From the NCBI GenBank assembly GCA_942493055.1, contig OW818680.1, forward strand, positions 5,642,001 through 5,706,000: DNA of 64,000 bases, read 5' to 3'. Shown piece after piece: positions 24,312-34,022 of this stretch. The translations under genes were made by a program, and so were the position numbers. Position 1 is the stretch's first letter; each line of letters starts with the position of its first letter. This stretch comes from CAIZQW01 sp942493055 (GTDB lineage Bacteria; Verrucomicrobiota; Kiritimatiellia; RFP12; UBA1067). The notes beneath the pieces are model-generated. The model was given only the letters and a program-made list of their open reading frames with translations. It ran no database searches and was not told the DNA's origin.

Positions 24312-25184
24312 ATGAATACTATGGTGCAGCAACTGACATCGTTGGCGAATCCGAAGGTGAAGCATGTGGTCAAGCTTCGCCAACGGTCGCATCGTGATGA
24401 AGCTGGACAGATGCTGATTGAGGGCTATCGCGAGTGTAAGCGGGCGTTGGACAATCACTATCAGCCGGAGATGCTCTTCTTCTGCGAGGAACTCTATCTC
24501 AAGAATCTCAATGAACCGGAAATTGTCCGCCAATGCCAGGAACGCGGGGCGGAGCTCTATGCGTGTTCACCGGCCGTCTTCGAGAAGATGGCCTATCGCG
24601 AGCGTCCTGAAGGGCTTTTGATTGTCGGTCCGCAATGCAGCCGTAAGCTCTCCGATTTGCAGTTGCCGGCGCATGCGCTGGTCGTGGTGGCAGAGGCGAT
24701 TGAAAAGCCGGGTAATCTGGGCACGATTCTGCGCTCGGCTGACGCGGCGGGTGTCCATGCGGTGATCGTCTGTGACCGTTGTACCGACATCCACAACCCC
24801 AATGTCGTCCGTGCTTCCACAGGCACGCTCTTTTCGCTTCCAGTTGTTGAAGCGGAGAGCGACGAGGCGATCGCCTACCTGCGGGAGCGCGGCTTCTGCA
24901 TCCTGGCGACCACGCCCCACACGGAGCAGCTCCATTCCGATGTCAAGCTGACGGGGAATGTCGCGATTGCCGTTGGAACCGAGCAATACGGGCTTACGGA
25001 GAAGTGGATGAAGGCAGCGGATTTGCGCGTGCGCATCCCGATGTTCGGGCTGGCGGATTCCCTGAATGTGTCAGCCGCCACAACCATCCTCCTTTTCGAG
25101 GCTGTCCGCCAGCGTATTCAAGCCGGCCAACTGGTTGTCAAGCCAGCCGAAGCCTGGCATGGCGAATCTACGTTTGACGAATGA
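24312..25184 (+). CDS. TrmH/SpoU-family RNA 2'-O-methyltransferase
   Basis: A 290-residue SPOUT methyltransferase. Residues 1-100 form a substrate-binding domain (LTSLANPKVKHVVKLRQRSHRDE, typical of RlmB/TsnR-like proteins). The knotted SAM domain carries motif 1 EKPGNLGTILRSADAAG, motif 2 AVGTEQYGL and motif 3 PMFGLADSLNVSAATTILLFE. The target nucleotide (23S rRNA or tRNA) cannot be assigned. Start is ATG 24312 or 24321. Confidence 0.9.
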   Translation: MNTMVQQLTSLANPKVKHVVKLRQRSHRDEAGQMLIEGYRECKRALDNHYQPEMLFFCEELYLKNLNEPEIVRQCQERGAELYACSPAVFEKMAYRERPEGLLIVGPQCSRKLSDLQLPAHALVVVAEAIEKPGNLGTILRSADAAGVHAVIVCDRCTDIHNPNVVRASTGTLFSLPVVEAESDEAIAYLRERGFCILATTPHTEQLHSDVKLTGNVAIAVGTEQYGLTEKWMKAADLRVRIPMFGLADSLNVSAATTILLFEAVRQRIQAGQLVVKPAEAWHGESTFDE

Positions 25185-25192
25185 GGGAGAAT

Positions 25193-25320
25193 TAACGTTT
25201 AACGTCCAACGCTTAACTCTGAACGCTTAAGTGAATACGTGCTCTTTACTTGAGCGTTGAGCGTTTAGAAATTTGAATTTTAACGCTTAACTCCCAACGT
25301 TTAACTCTTAACGCTTAAGT
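25193..25320. repeat. Cluster of AACGCTTAA-type repeats with a hairpin
   Basis: At least six copies of AACG(C/T)TTAA occur in 128 bp (for example 25209, 25222, 25282, 25295, 25310). An 11-bp imperfect hairpin is formed by AACGCTTAAGT (25222-25232) and ACTTGAGCGTT (25248-25258). The cluster ends a few bases before the ribosome site of the four-helix-bundle gene. Confidence 0.75.
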
Positions 25321-25334
25321 AAAGAGGAGAAAAA

Positions 25335-25733
25335 ATGCCAGAACGGACATACGATTTAGAGGAACGATTGCTAGAGTATGCGGTGCAGGTCGTGCGATTG
25401 GTTGAGAAGTTGCCGAATACGCGGGCTGGCAACCATGTGGCAGGCCAACTGCTTCGCTCTGGCACAGCGGCGTTACCCAACCACGGAGAGGCCGAGGGCG
25501 CGGAGTCGCGTAATGACTTTATTCACAAACTGGGTATTTGCCACAAAGAGTTGAGGGAGTCCAGACGCTGGCTGTTGCTTATCCAGCGCGTACCGCTTTT
25601 GTCAGAAACAAAGCCTGTTTTAGAACTTCTGAGCGAAACAGAAGAACTCATTCGTATATTTGCAGCAAGCATTCGCACGGCCAGAGGCAATAGCTGTCAC
25701 GAAGACACCGTCTCCTATGGAGACACACTTTAG
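25335..25733 (+). CDS. Four-helix-bundle protein (23S rRNA intervening-sequence type)
   Basis: A 132-residue helical protein. EYAVQVVRLVEKLPNT, HVAGQLLRSGTAALPNHGEAEGAES and FIHKLGICHKELRESRRWL are the conserved segments of the S23/IVP family, first found in 23S rRNA intervening sequences but here, as often, a free-standing chromosomal gene. AGAGGAG precedes the ATG. The role is not established; the family is frequently found next to short inverted repeats, as here. Confidence 0.9.
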   Translation: MPERTYDLEERLLEYAVQVVRLVEKLPNTRAGNHVAGQLLRSGTAALPNHGEAEGAESRNDFIHKLGICHKELRESRRWLLLIQRVPLLSETKPVLELLSETEELIRIFAASIRTARGNSCHEDTVSYGDTL

Positions 25734-25784
25734 TGTTGAGCGTTTTGAACCAAATAAATACCCGCAAAAGAGGCGCGTTCTGGC

Positions 25785-25813
25785 TTGTTTACTTGGCTCG
25801 TTTCGGCTATACT
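25785..25813 (+). promoter_or_regulatory. Predicted sigma70 promoter of gyrB
   Basis: TTGTTT (25785-25790), 17-nt spacer, TATACT (25808-25813), 30 nt before the gyrB ATG. Confidence 0.6.
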
Positions 25814-25843
25814 TTTACCTTTATTTTTTAACACGGAAAAGTT

Positions 25844-28324
25844 ATGTCTGACGAACCTCAAAACGCTACCGAAAATCCAGTGCAGCAGGATCCGCCGAAC
25901 GGCAATTACACGGCTGCAAACATCACTGTCCTTGAAGGCATGGAGGCTGTTCGGAAACGTCCAGCCATGTATATTGGCGACACGGCAGAACGCGGTTATC
26001 ATCACTTGGTTTACGAGGTCGTTGATAACTCCATCGATGAAGCGCTGGCTGGTTATTGCACGCATATCGATGTGACGATTAATCCGGACGGTTCGTTGTC
26101 CGTGGTGGACAATGGCCGCGGCATTCCTGTGGACATGCATCCGACAGAAGGGCGTCCGGCACTTGAAGTCGTGCTCACGACCTTGCACGCAGGCGGTAAA
26201 TTTGACGGGTCGAATTACAAGGTCTCGGGCGGGTTGCATGGCGTGGGCGTCTCCTGCGTGAACGCGTTGAGCGAGTGGATGGTCGTAGAGGTCCGCCGCA
26301 ACAGCAAGATTTATCGGCAGCGCTTTGAAAAGGGTGAGCCTGTTACGCAGTTGGAAATTGTGGGCGACACCCATGGCACCGGGACCAAGGTGACCTTCTA
26401 TCCGGATCATTCGATCTTTACGTGTCACGCATTCAAGTGGGATATTCTTGCAAACCGTTTGCGTGAGTTGGCCTTCTTAAACCGGGGCGTCTCGATTCGC
26501 TTCCAGGATTTGGAAAGCGAAACGCCGCGTGATGAATCCTTCCTCTTTAACGGCGGTATTGTCGAGTATATTCATTACTTGAATAAAAACAAGACGCCGG
26601 TGCATGAAGAGGTCATCTATCTGGTGGGAAAGAAAGATGCGATCGAGTGCGAAATCGCGATGCAGTATACTGAGGCCTATAATGAGATCGAGTATAGCTA
26701 CTGCAACAACATCAATACGATTGAAGGCGGCACGCATCTTTCGGGGTTCCGTTCGGCGTTGACGCGCACGGTGAACAAGTACATCATCGACAATGGACTT
26801 CAGAAGAGCAATGAGGAGGCCTTGACAGGGGATGACATCCGTGAAGGCATTACCGCTGTTATTTCCGTGAAGATTCCCCAGCCTCAGTTTGAAGGCCAAA
26901 CAAAGACGAAGCTGGGCAACAGCGATGTCGAAGGTATTGTCGCTCAAATTGTGAATGATCAGTTGGGCACGTTCTTTGGCGAGAAGCCGAGCATTGCGCG
27001 CAAGGTGATGGATAAGGCTGTGTTGGCTGCGCGTGCGCGTATTGCCGCACGCAAGGCGCGTGATCTGACGCGCCGCAAAGGCGTGCTGGACGGCTTGGCG
27101 CTTCCGGGTAAATTGGCAGACTGTTCCGAGCGCGATCCTTGCAAGTGCGAGCTCTTCCTCGTCGAAGGTGACTCCGCCGGCGGCTCGGCCAAGCAAGGCC
27201 GAAATCGCGAGACGCAAGCGATCCTGCCCTTGCGCGGCAAAGTGCTGAACGTCGAGAAGGCCCGCATCGACAAGATTTTGAACAACAACGAAATTCGCAC
27301 GATGATCACGGCGATCGGTGCCGGTTTTGGCGCGGATGAATTTGATATTGCCAAGGTACGCTACCACAAGATTATCATCATGACCGATGCGGACGTCGAC
27401 GGCGCGCATATTCGTACGCTGCTCCTGACCTTCTTCTTCCGTCAGATGCCCAAACTGCTGGAGAACGGCTACATCTATCTGGCGCAGCCGCCCTTGTACA
27501 AGATTGCGCGTAAGCAACGCGAGGAATACATTGAGAGTGATGACCAGCTCACGCGTAAGTTGCTCTTCCTGGGCGCGGACGACATGGCGGTTCGGCGTGC
27601 CGATGGCCGTGATTTCGCGGCAGCCGAGTTACGCACGCTTCTGGAACTCCTCGCCGAGATCGAGACCACGCTGAATGGTGTGACGCGCCGCGGGATTGTT
27701 GTCGCAGACTTGCTGAAGATGCGCAAGCCCGGGACAGGCGAGATCCCGCGCTATGTGACCATCGTGGGGACAGGCGAAGAGGCCAAGTTTACATTTTCCT
27801 ATACGGACGCTGATCTTGCCCAAGCGCGCGAAGCTGCAGAGGCTGTCCTTGGCCACCCCATTGATTTGGCTGAGACGCAAGTCCAGGGCTATTATGCCAC
27901 TCACCAGATGCCGTTCCGCTGGCTTGAACTCTTCAGGGCTGGACTGCTCAAGAAGGAAATCGACACCCTGAACGGCTTCGGGTTTGATGTGCAGCACTAT
28001 CTAGGCGGGGAAGAGCCGGTCGTCTTCCTGAAGGAAGATGGCGACGATGTGCCTGTAACTTCCTTGCCCACATTGCTCAACCTCGTTCGCGAGCGTGGCC
28101 GCAAAGGGTTGACGATTCAACGTTACAAAGGTCTTGGCGAAATGAAGGCCGAACAGTTGTTTGAGACAACCATGGATCCTGCCAAGCGCAGAATGTTACG
28201 GGTGACCCTCGACGATGCCGTGCGAGCCGATGCGATCTTTACGCTCTTGATGGGCGATGAAGTTGAGCCGCGCCGTAAGTTTATTGAAACCAATGCGCTG
28301 AATGTGAGGAACCTGGACATTTAA
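25844..28324 (+). CDS. gyrB: DNA gyrase subunit B
   Basis: ATPase subunit (826 aa) of the A2B2 gyrase that introduces negative supercoils. The GHKL ATPase domain has EVVDNSIDEAL, DNGRGIPV and GGLHGVGVSCVNAL; the TOPRIM domain has EGDSAGGSAKQGR and the acidic DADVDGAHIRTLLL; QRYKGLGEMKAEQL and NALNVRNLDI close the protein. About 170 residues (roughly 575-745) are inserted between TOPRIM and the tail, as in proteobacterial GyrB, making it longer than the 640-aa form. No gyrA is nearby. Confidence 0.97.
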   Translation: MSDEPQNATENPVQQDPPNGNYTAANITVLEGMEAVRKRPAMYIGDTAERGYHHLVYEVVDNSIDEALAGYCTHIDVTINPDGSLSVVDNGRGIPVDMHPTEGRPALEVVLTTLHAGGKFDGSNYKVSGGLHGVGVSCVNALSEWMVVEVRRNSKIYRQRFEKGEPVTQLEIVGDTHGTGTKVTFYPDHSIFTCHAFKWDILANRLRELAFLNRGVSIRFQDLESETPRDESFLFNGGIVEYIHYLNKNKTPVHEEVIYLVGKKDAIECEIAMQYTEAYNEIEYSYCNNINTIEGGTHLSGFRSALTRTVNKYIIDNGLQKSNEEALTGDDIREGITAVISVKIPQPQFEGQTKTKLGNSDVEGIVAQIVNDQLGTFFGEKPSIARKVMDKAVLAARARIAARKARDLTRRKGVLDGLALPGKLADCSERDPCKCELFLVEGDSAGGSAKQGRNRETQAILPLRGKVLNVEKARIDKILNNNEIRTMITAIGAGFGADEFDIAKVRYHKIIIMTDADVDGAHIRTLLLTFFFRQMPKLLENGYIYLAQPPLYKIARKQREEYIESDDQLTRKLLFLGADDMAVRRADGRDFAAAELRTLLELLAEIETTLNGVTRRGIVVADLLKMRKPGTGEIPRYVTIVGTGEEAKFTFSYTDADLAQAREAAEAVLGHPIDLAETQVQGYYATHQMPFRWLELFRAGLLKKEIDTLNGFGFDVQHYLGGEEPVVFLKEDGDDVPVTSLPTLLNLVRERGRKGLTIQRYKGLGEMKAEQLFETTMDPAKRRMLRVTLDDAVRADAIFTLLMGDEVEPRRKFIETNALNVRNLDI

Positions 28325-28355
28325 CCTGTGCTCAGGAGCGAGGGCTTACCAACAA

Positions 28356-29063
28356 ATGGATGCGGCTAAAAACAGAGCGACGGTGCATGGTGTCCCGGGT
28401 GAGCAGGCTCGGGCACGCGGCGTTTTACGCGCCTTCCTGCCGTTGATGGGCGTCATTTTTTTAGCGGGTCTCCTGTTGGGACTTGCCGCACCCCGGATTC
28501 CGCCTTTCTTTGTGGGCATCGGGCTTCTCGTGGTGGGGGCGCTCCTCTTTTGGAATGTGCGCGATGGACTGAGGCATGTCAATGCCTTCTTCAAAGGCGC
28601 CCGTGGCGAAGAGCGCGTCGCGTTCCTTCTGGAGGAACTGCCAGCCGGGTATCATCTGTTTCATGATTTTACCTGCGCGCGCGGGGAGACGATTGACCAT
28701 GTCGTGGTCGGGCCGCGCGGCATCTTTGTGATTGAGACCAAGTGTTGGGGGGGGCGGGTTACGTGTCAGGATGGCGCGTTGCTGGTCAACGGGGTTGATC
28801 CGAGTCGTCCGCCGATTGAACAGGCGAAGAAATCAGCATCGCTGGTGGAAGCGTTTTGTGCCAGGCACGTCTCGTCCGCCTTGGCGTGCACGGCTGTCGT
28901 CTGTTTTGCAAGTAATACGCTTGAACAGGGCTATCTCGTTGTGGATGGCGTTGCAATCTGTAACGCGTCTGAGTTGACGGCCTTTATTCTGGGGCAACCG
29001 GAATGCGTTTCGACAGATGACTGTGAGCGCATCGTCAAAATGATGGAGCAAAAAAAAGCATGA
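28356..29063 (+). CDS. NERD-domain membrane protein
   Basis: A 235-residue protein with two N-terminal membrane helices (about 28-70) followed by a nuclease-related NERD domain: GARGEERVAFLLEEL, then IDHVVVGPRGIFVIETK with the acidic/Lys residues of the restriction-endonuclease-like fold. The catalytic line D...E-x-K is present, so nuclease activity is possible but untested for most of the family. It ends in an ATGA overlap with the protease gene. Confidence 0.85.
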   Translation: MDAAKNRATVHGVPGEQARARGVLRAFLPLMGVIFLAGLLLGLAAPRIPPFFVGIGLLVVGALLFWNVRDGLRHVNAFFKGARGEERVAFLLEELPAGYHLFHDFTCARGETIDHVVVGPRGIFVIETKCWGGRVTCQDGALLVNGVDPSRPPIEQAKKSASLVEAFCARHVSSALACTAVVCFASNTLEQGYLVVDGVAICNASELTAFILGQPECVSTDDCERIVKMMEQKKA

Positions 29064-31279
29064 GAAACACTTTTCGTAGAGGCCTTGTAGTAGCGCTATT
29101 CACCAGCTTCAGTCTTGGATTGAATGCCGAAACGAATGGGCTGGCAAAACCGCTCGAACCCCAGGCGTATTATGGGGAGATTGCTAAGAAGGTCATGCGC
29201 GTCTTGCCGTCCATGCACTTGCTGCAATTTCCTGTGGATGAGGCCTTGTCGCGTCGATCCTGGACGAACTTCGTGAACTCCTTTGATCCGGATCACAGTT
29301 ATTTCCTCCAGCAGGATATCCGTGAGTTTAGCGTGATGGAGACGAATCTGGCCATCGTGATTAAGTCGGGCGATGTGAATTTTGCCTATCAGGTCCATGA
29401 GCGTTTTCTTGAACGGATGGAGGAACGGTATGTCTATGTGACCAATCAATTGTCCAAGGGGTTTACCTTCACGGAAAACGAGATGTATACCTGGAAGCGC
29501 AAAGACGAGCCTTGGCCTGCGACGCTTGAGGAACAGAACGAGCTCTGGCGCAAGCGGGTTAAGAACGAAGTCCTCGTAACGCTCATCGGGCGGGAGATGG
29601 ATAAGGCTGCGGCATCTAATAAACAGGCTCTTGCAGCAGCCAAGCCGCTTGTTGAAAGCCCTCTGACGAATGGAGTCGCGGCAACCACAAATGGTTATCA
29701 TGGGGGTTCAGTGACGAATGTCATCGAGTCGCCAGAAGTTATGATCGGTCGGCGCTATAAGCAGTATCTGACGATCTTTCAGGATATGGACGAGGAAATG
29801 GTCCTCCAGCGTTGCCTGAGTTCAGTGGCCATGTCTTATGATCCGCATTCTGACTATATGTCTCCGATGCGTAAGGAAGACTTTGATATTGATATGAATT
29901 TGAGCTTGTGCGGCATTGGCGCTGTGCTGAGAAGCGAAGACGGCCTGATTAAGATCATGGAAGTCATGGCAGGCGGACCCGCAGGACGCGATACGCGGGA
30001 TATACACTTGATGGCAGGTGATAAGATTATTGGCGTAGGGCAGGGGAACGGTCCGATCGAAGATGTCATGCACATGCCGCTGACCAAGGCAGTTCGCAAG
30101 ATTCGTGGCAAAAAGGGGACCAAGGTTGTTTTGCGGATCATTCCGGTGTCAGATCCGAGCGGCACAACAACCAAACTCGTCGACTTGATCCGCGATGATG
30201 TGAAGCTTGAGGAGCAGGCTGCAACATCACGCGTGGTACGGGCCACATCTAAGCTGGGTACAAAAATGAGTTTGGGCGTTGTCAAGTTGCCTGCATTCTA
30301 TGGCACGATGGATAAGCGTCCTGGACAGTCTGGTTTTCGAAGCGCGACCATGGACATTGCGCATATTCTCGCCCGTTTGAACACGGAGGGTGTTTCAGGG
30401 TTGATTCTCGATTTGCGAAACAACGGAGGCGGATCCCTGCGTGAAGCCATTACGCTGACGGGGTTGTTTGTGCGTAGCGGGCCGGCTGTCCAAGTGCGTG
30501 AGATCAGCCAGGTTGCTGCGCTTGCGGTCCCCAATGCTGATCCGACAATCGCCTTTCGTAAACCCATGATCATTCTGATTAATCGCGCCTCGGCCTCGGC
30601 TTCGGAAATCGTCGCGGGCGCCTTGCAGGACTATGGACGCGCCGTGATTGTCGGGGATACTCAGTCGCATGGCAAGGGGACGGTTCAGACCGTGATGCCG
30701 CTCGGCAATGAGAAATTCGGCTCGATTAAACTGACAACAGCCAGTTTCTATCGCATCAATGGTGCCTCCACGCAGATTAAGGGCGTAGCGTCTGATATCG
30801 TGATCCCGTCCTTGCTCGAAGGGCTCGACATTGGCGAAGACAAGTTGCCGGGCGCCTTGCCCTGCAGCCAGATTGATGCAGCATCGTATATCCCTGTTTC
30901 GGATATGGCAAAGTTCGTTCCTGACCTGAGGCGTAAGTCAGCAGAGCGCCTGGCCCATAATCAAAGATATACTAAGTATTGCGCGTTAGTGCGGCATGTC
31001 AAAGATCTTTACGAGCGCAAGGAGGTTTCGCTTGAAATGAGTGCGCGGCGTAAACAGATGGAGACGGAAAAGGAAATCCGAAAGATAGAAGAGGAAGAAC
31101 TTGCAGAAGAGGATGCCGAAAAGCCCAAGAAGTCGAAGGAAGATGATAACGTTGTCTTTGAAGAGGCCATCAATATTCTTGTTGATTTGATTGATACCGT
31201 CGGCAGTGGCGATTTGCCCTTGGAGACGGAAGGTGACTTACGTGTCCGTATGATGCGTATATTTGGAATGGCACCTTAG
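29060..31279 (+). CDS. Periplasmic tail-specific (C-terminal processing) protease, S41 family
   Basis: A 739-residue exported protease related to Tsp/Prc. Signal peptide at 1-23; N-terminal helical domain with NSFDPDHSYFLQQD, typical of the long Prc form; PDZ domain at about 285-375; catalytic S41 core with GLILDLRNNGGGSL, the Ser in ASASASEIVAGALQDYG and the Lys in SHGKGTVQT forming the Ser-Lys dyad. A charged Lys/Glu-rich C-terminal segment follows. It trims or degrades periplasmic proteins, including cell-wall enzymes in known cases. Confidence 0.94.
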   Translation: MRNTFRRGLVVALFTSFSLGLNAETNGLAKPLEPQAYYGEIAKKVMRVLPSMHLLQFPVDEALSRRSWTNFVNSFDPDHSYFLQQDIREFSVMETNLAIVIKSGDVNFAYQVHERFLERMEERYVYVTNQLSKGFTFTENEMYTWKRKDEPWPATLEEQNELWRKRVKNEVLVTLIGREMDKAAASNKQALAAAKPLVESPLTNGVAATTNGYHGGSVTNVIESPEVMIGRRYKQYLTIFQDMDEEMVLQRCLSSVAMSYDPHSDYMSPMRKEDFDIDMNLSLCGIGAVLRSEDGLIKIMEVMAGGPAGRDTRDIHLMAGDKIIGVGQGNGPIEDVMHMPLTKAVRKIRGKKGTKVVLRIIPVSDPSGTTTKLVDLIRDDVKLEEQAATSRVVRATSKLGTKMSLGVVKLPAFYGTMDKRPGQSGFRSATMDIAHILARLNTEGVSGLILDLRNNGGGSLREAITLTGLFVRSGPAVQVREISQVAALAVPNADPTIAFRKPMIILINRASASASEIVAGALQDYGRAVIVGDTQSHGKGTVQTVMPLGNEKFGSIKLTTASFYRINGASTQIKGVASDIVIPSLLEGLDIGEDKLPGALPCSQIDAASYIPVSDMAKFVPDLRRKSAERLAHNQRYTKYCALVRHVKDLYERKEVSLEMSARRKQMETEKEIRKIEEEELAEEDAEKPKKSKEDDNVVFEEAINILVDLIDTVGSGDLPLETEGDLRVRMMRIFGMAP

Positions 31280-31290
31280 GGAGTTGCGGC

Positions 31291-32127
31291 ATGAAAATCA
31301 AATTTACCAAAATGCATGGTGCGGGCAATGACTTTATCCTCATTGACGACCGTGATGGGCAGGTCCCCTGGGAAGATCACTTTGTCATGGCGTCCTTGGC
31401 GGGTCGTCGTGTCGGTGTCGGGTGTGAAGGAATTATCCTGGTTCAACGTTCCGACAAGGCCGATTTCAGAATGCGCTTCTTGAATCCGGATGGCACGGAG
31501 GTCGACATGTGCGGGAATGGTGCGCGTTGCGCTGCTGCATTTGCCCATTCGATTGGCGTGAGTGGAAAGGCGTTGACCATGGAGACCCTCTGTGGTTTGG
31601 TCGATGCGCAGATCAGTGGCAGTAATGTCTGTGTGTGGATGCCGGAACCTGCTAAGAAAAGCTATGCCGTTGAAGTCAATGTGGGTGCCGAGACCATCAA
31701 GGGACATTTCCTGAATACGGGCGTTCCTCATTTCGTGGTGCCAGTGCCCAATGTGAGCACGGTGGATGTCGTGACTCTGGGACGTCAATTGCGGATGCAT
31801 CCTGCTTTTGCGCCCGATGGGGTCAATGTCGACTTTGTCACCTTCCGTCCGCCGAACCGTATGACCATGCGCACCTACGAGCGCGGTGTTGAAGCGGAGT
31901 CCGGAGCCTGCGGGACCGGTGCAGTCGCGTGTTGTGTGATTGCCGTGGAAACCGCTAATTTTACCTTGCCAACCAAAGTGAAGACTTCAATCGGCTACGA
32001 GTTGATTATTGATGGCGATTGGCGGCATGGCAAGTGCACAGGCCTGACGCTCACAGGTCCGGTCAAGTTCGTCTATACTGGCGAAGTTGATCTCGATACG
32101 CTCGATATGGGCGCAGAGATGAACTAG
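31291..32127 (+). CDS. dapF: Diaminopimelate epimerase
   Basis: Cytoplasmic cofactor-free epimerase (278 aa) converting LL- to meso-diaminopimelate for peptidoglycan and lysine. The two catalytic cysteines are Cys74 in MCGNGARC and Cys207 in SGACGTGA. KMHGAGNDFILID at the N terminus is diagnostic. It starts 11 nt after the protease stop and shares its transcript. Confidence 0.96.
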   Translation: MKIKFTKMHGAGNDFILIDDRDGQVPWEDHFVMASLAGRRVGVGCEGIILVQRSDKADFRMRFLNPDGTEVDMCGNGARCAAAFAHSIGVSGKALTMETLCGLVDAQISGSNVCVWMPEPAKKSYAVEVNVGAETIKGHFLNTGVPHFVVPVPNVSTVDVVTLGRQLRMHPAFAPDGVNVDFVTFRPPNRMTMRTYERGVEAESGACGTGAVACCVIAVETANFTLPTKVKTSIGYELIIDGDWRHGKCTGLTLTGPVKFVYTGEVDLDTLDMGAEMN

Positions 32128-32130
32128 GTG

Positions 32131-33816
32131 TTATGGAGTGCCTGCATACGCCGGCTTCCACGGCCACGGCAACACCTTGTTTTCAAGAGCCCACTTTTCC
32201 CAGGCTACCGACATGCGCTTGACGCGCTTCGGATCCAGCGCTGCACGATCATTCAGTTCCGTACGGTCCTCTTCCATGTCATAAAGTTCCCAGGCCGCAG
32301 CGGGACCCTTGGCCACGAGCTTCCACTTCCCTTCCCGCACCGCGCGGTTGCCTTCGTGCTCCCAGAAGAGCAGACGTTCTTCCAGTTTGACGTTATCAGC
32401 GATCAGGAGCGGCTTCAGGCTCTTGCCCGCCATGGGATGAATGGCGCTCCCGTTATACGTTTGGGGATACGTTGCGCCCGCAATATCAAGGCAGGTGGCC
32501 ATGATATCCGGCAATTGCCCTGGCTCAGCCACGAGGCGTCCTTTCGTGGCTGACTTCATGCCCTCAGGCCAATGCGCAATCAAGGGTGTCGCGATGCCGC
32601 CCTCGTGAACCCAATGCTTGTATTCCCGGTAGGGTGTGTTGCTGACGTTGGCCCAGGCCTCGCCATAGCTGAGGTACGTGTCGTCTGCGCCAGCCAGGAC
32701 ATCCGGACCTGATCGGACCGCGCGGCCATCGCGAGTCTGCATGGGGGGCCAGATTTTGGGTTGGAGCCAGTCCTTGTCACGCGGAGCAAGATTCTTTGGC
32801 GCCGGACTCGCCTTTCGTCCGATGGTCTCTGCGCAGGCGCCGTTGTCCTGCAAATAGAGGATGAGCGTATTGTCAAGCTGGCCGCTGGCTTTCAGATCTG
32901 CGACGATGCGTCCGACGCCCTGATCCATACAATCGACCATCGCTGCGTAGGTTTCCATGCAGCGCGCTTCCCAGGCCTTGTCCTGGACCGTCTCCCAGTT
33001 GCCGACAGTCGGCGTTCGCTTCCAGTGCGGGCTCAGCAAGCCCAGCTTGCGCATCCGGGCTTCACGCGCCTGACGGACCGCGTCGTACCCCGGATCGTAC
33101 GTGCCCTTGTACTTGGCGATATCCGCTGGCTTTGCATGCAACGGCCAATGGGCCGCCGTGTAGGCCAGATACATGAAGAAGGGCTTATCCGTTGATTCTG
33201 TGCGATGCTGCTGGAGAAAGCGGATGGCGTTATCTGTCAAGGCGTCTGTGTAATAGAACGAGGCCGGTTTATATTCAGGGTCATTTTCAACCGTGATAAA
33301 GGTGTTGCCTCTGCAGAGCGTGGTCGGGTCGTAATAACTGCCTGCACCGGTGATGGTACCGTAATATTTGTCGAAGCCGCGCTGCAACGGATAATGCGTG
33401 GTCGGACCGTTTGGACCGTAGGGATGGGTCACATGCCACTTGCCCACGGCGTATGTCCGGTAGCCCGCAGGCTTGATCGCTTCCGCGATTGTGACGCATT
33501 GCGTGTGAATCGACCCTGTATAGCCTTCGTGCGCAGTCTTCTCCCCCATGTGGCCCATGCCAGCGGCATGCGGATGGAGCCCGGTGAGCAGACTCGCGCG
33601 TGTGGGACAGCAGCGCGCGGTGTTGTAGAACTGTGTGAAGCGTGTCCCGCCCGCAGCGAGCGCATCCAGATTCGGCGTCTGGATCTCGCCGCCCATGCAC
33701 CCGAGATCGGAGTATCCCATATCATCGGTCAGAATAACCAGAATATTGGGTTGCTTCGCAGCTTGAACCGTATAACCTGTGAACAGAAGAAAGAGAAGAA
33801 GAGAAATGCGTGCCAT
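32131..33816 (-). CDS. Secreted type I sulfatase
   Basis: A 561-residue exported arylsulfatase-family enzyme. Cys69 in CCPTRASLLTG is the residue converted to formylglycine (C-x-P-x-R signature). ILTDDMGYSDLGCMG supplies the metal-binding Asp pair and GKWHVTHPYGP the Lys/His block. Signal peptide at 1-19; AGGGGGT-like ribosome site upstream. It would remove sulfate esters from glycans; a maturase (anSME or FGE) must be encoded elsewhere. Convergent with dapF. Confidence 0.94.
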   Translation of the reverse strand: MARISLLLFLLFTGYTVQAAKQPNILVILTDDMGYSDLGCMGGEIQTPNLDALAAGGTRFTQFYNTARCCPTRASLLTGLHPHAAGMGHMGEKTAHEGYTGSIHTQCVTIAEAIKPAGYRTYAVGKWHVTHPYGPNGPTTHYPLQRGFDKYYGTITGAGSYYDPTTLCRGNTFITVENDPEYKPASFYYTDALTDNAIRFLQQHRTESTDKPFFMYLAYTAAHWPLHAKPADIAKYKGTYDPGYDAVRQAREARMRKLGLLSPHWKRTPTVGNWETVQDKAWEARCMETYAAMVDCMDQGVGRIVADLKASGQLDNTLILYLQDNGACAETIGRKASPAPKNLAPRDKDWLQPKIWPPMQTRDGRAVRSGPDVLAGADDTYLSYGEAWANVSNTPYREYKHWVHEGGIATPLIAHWPEGMKSATKGRLVAEPGQLPDIMATCLDIAGATYPQTYNGSAIHPMAGKSLKPLLIADNVKLEERLLFWEHEGNRAVREGKWKLVAKGPAAAWELYDMEEDRTELNDRAALDPKRVKRMSVAWEKWALENKVLPWPWKPAYAGTP

Positions 33817-34022
33817 AAAATAACCCCCTGAATAGTGGCATCACTCTATCATGGACACCTGACAGCAGGCGAGCAGAAAAAACCATTTTATACGGTGCAT
33901 CGGGTACGGGCTATGGGATATATTCCTATCTCCACCGCCATGCGTGTCTGCGATATAATGACCACCATGCAAGCCAGAGCTGTGACTGCATTTTTAACGG
34001 ACAAACTTCAGGAGGAATTGCG

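Noticed and set aside
26477..27517. Long open frame antisense to gyrB (346 codons)
   Set aside because: Arises from codon bias of gyrB on the opposite strand; no recognisable domain or ribosome site.
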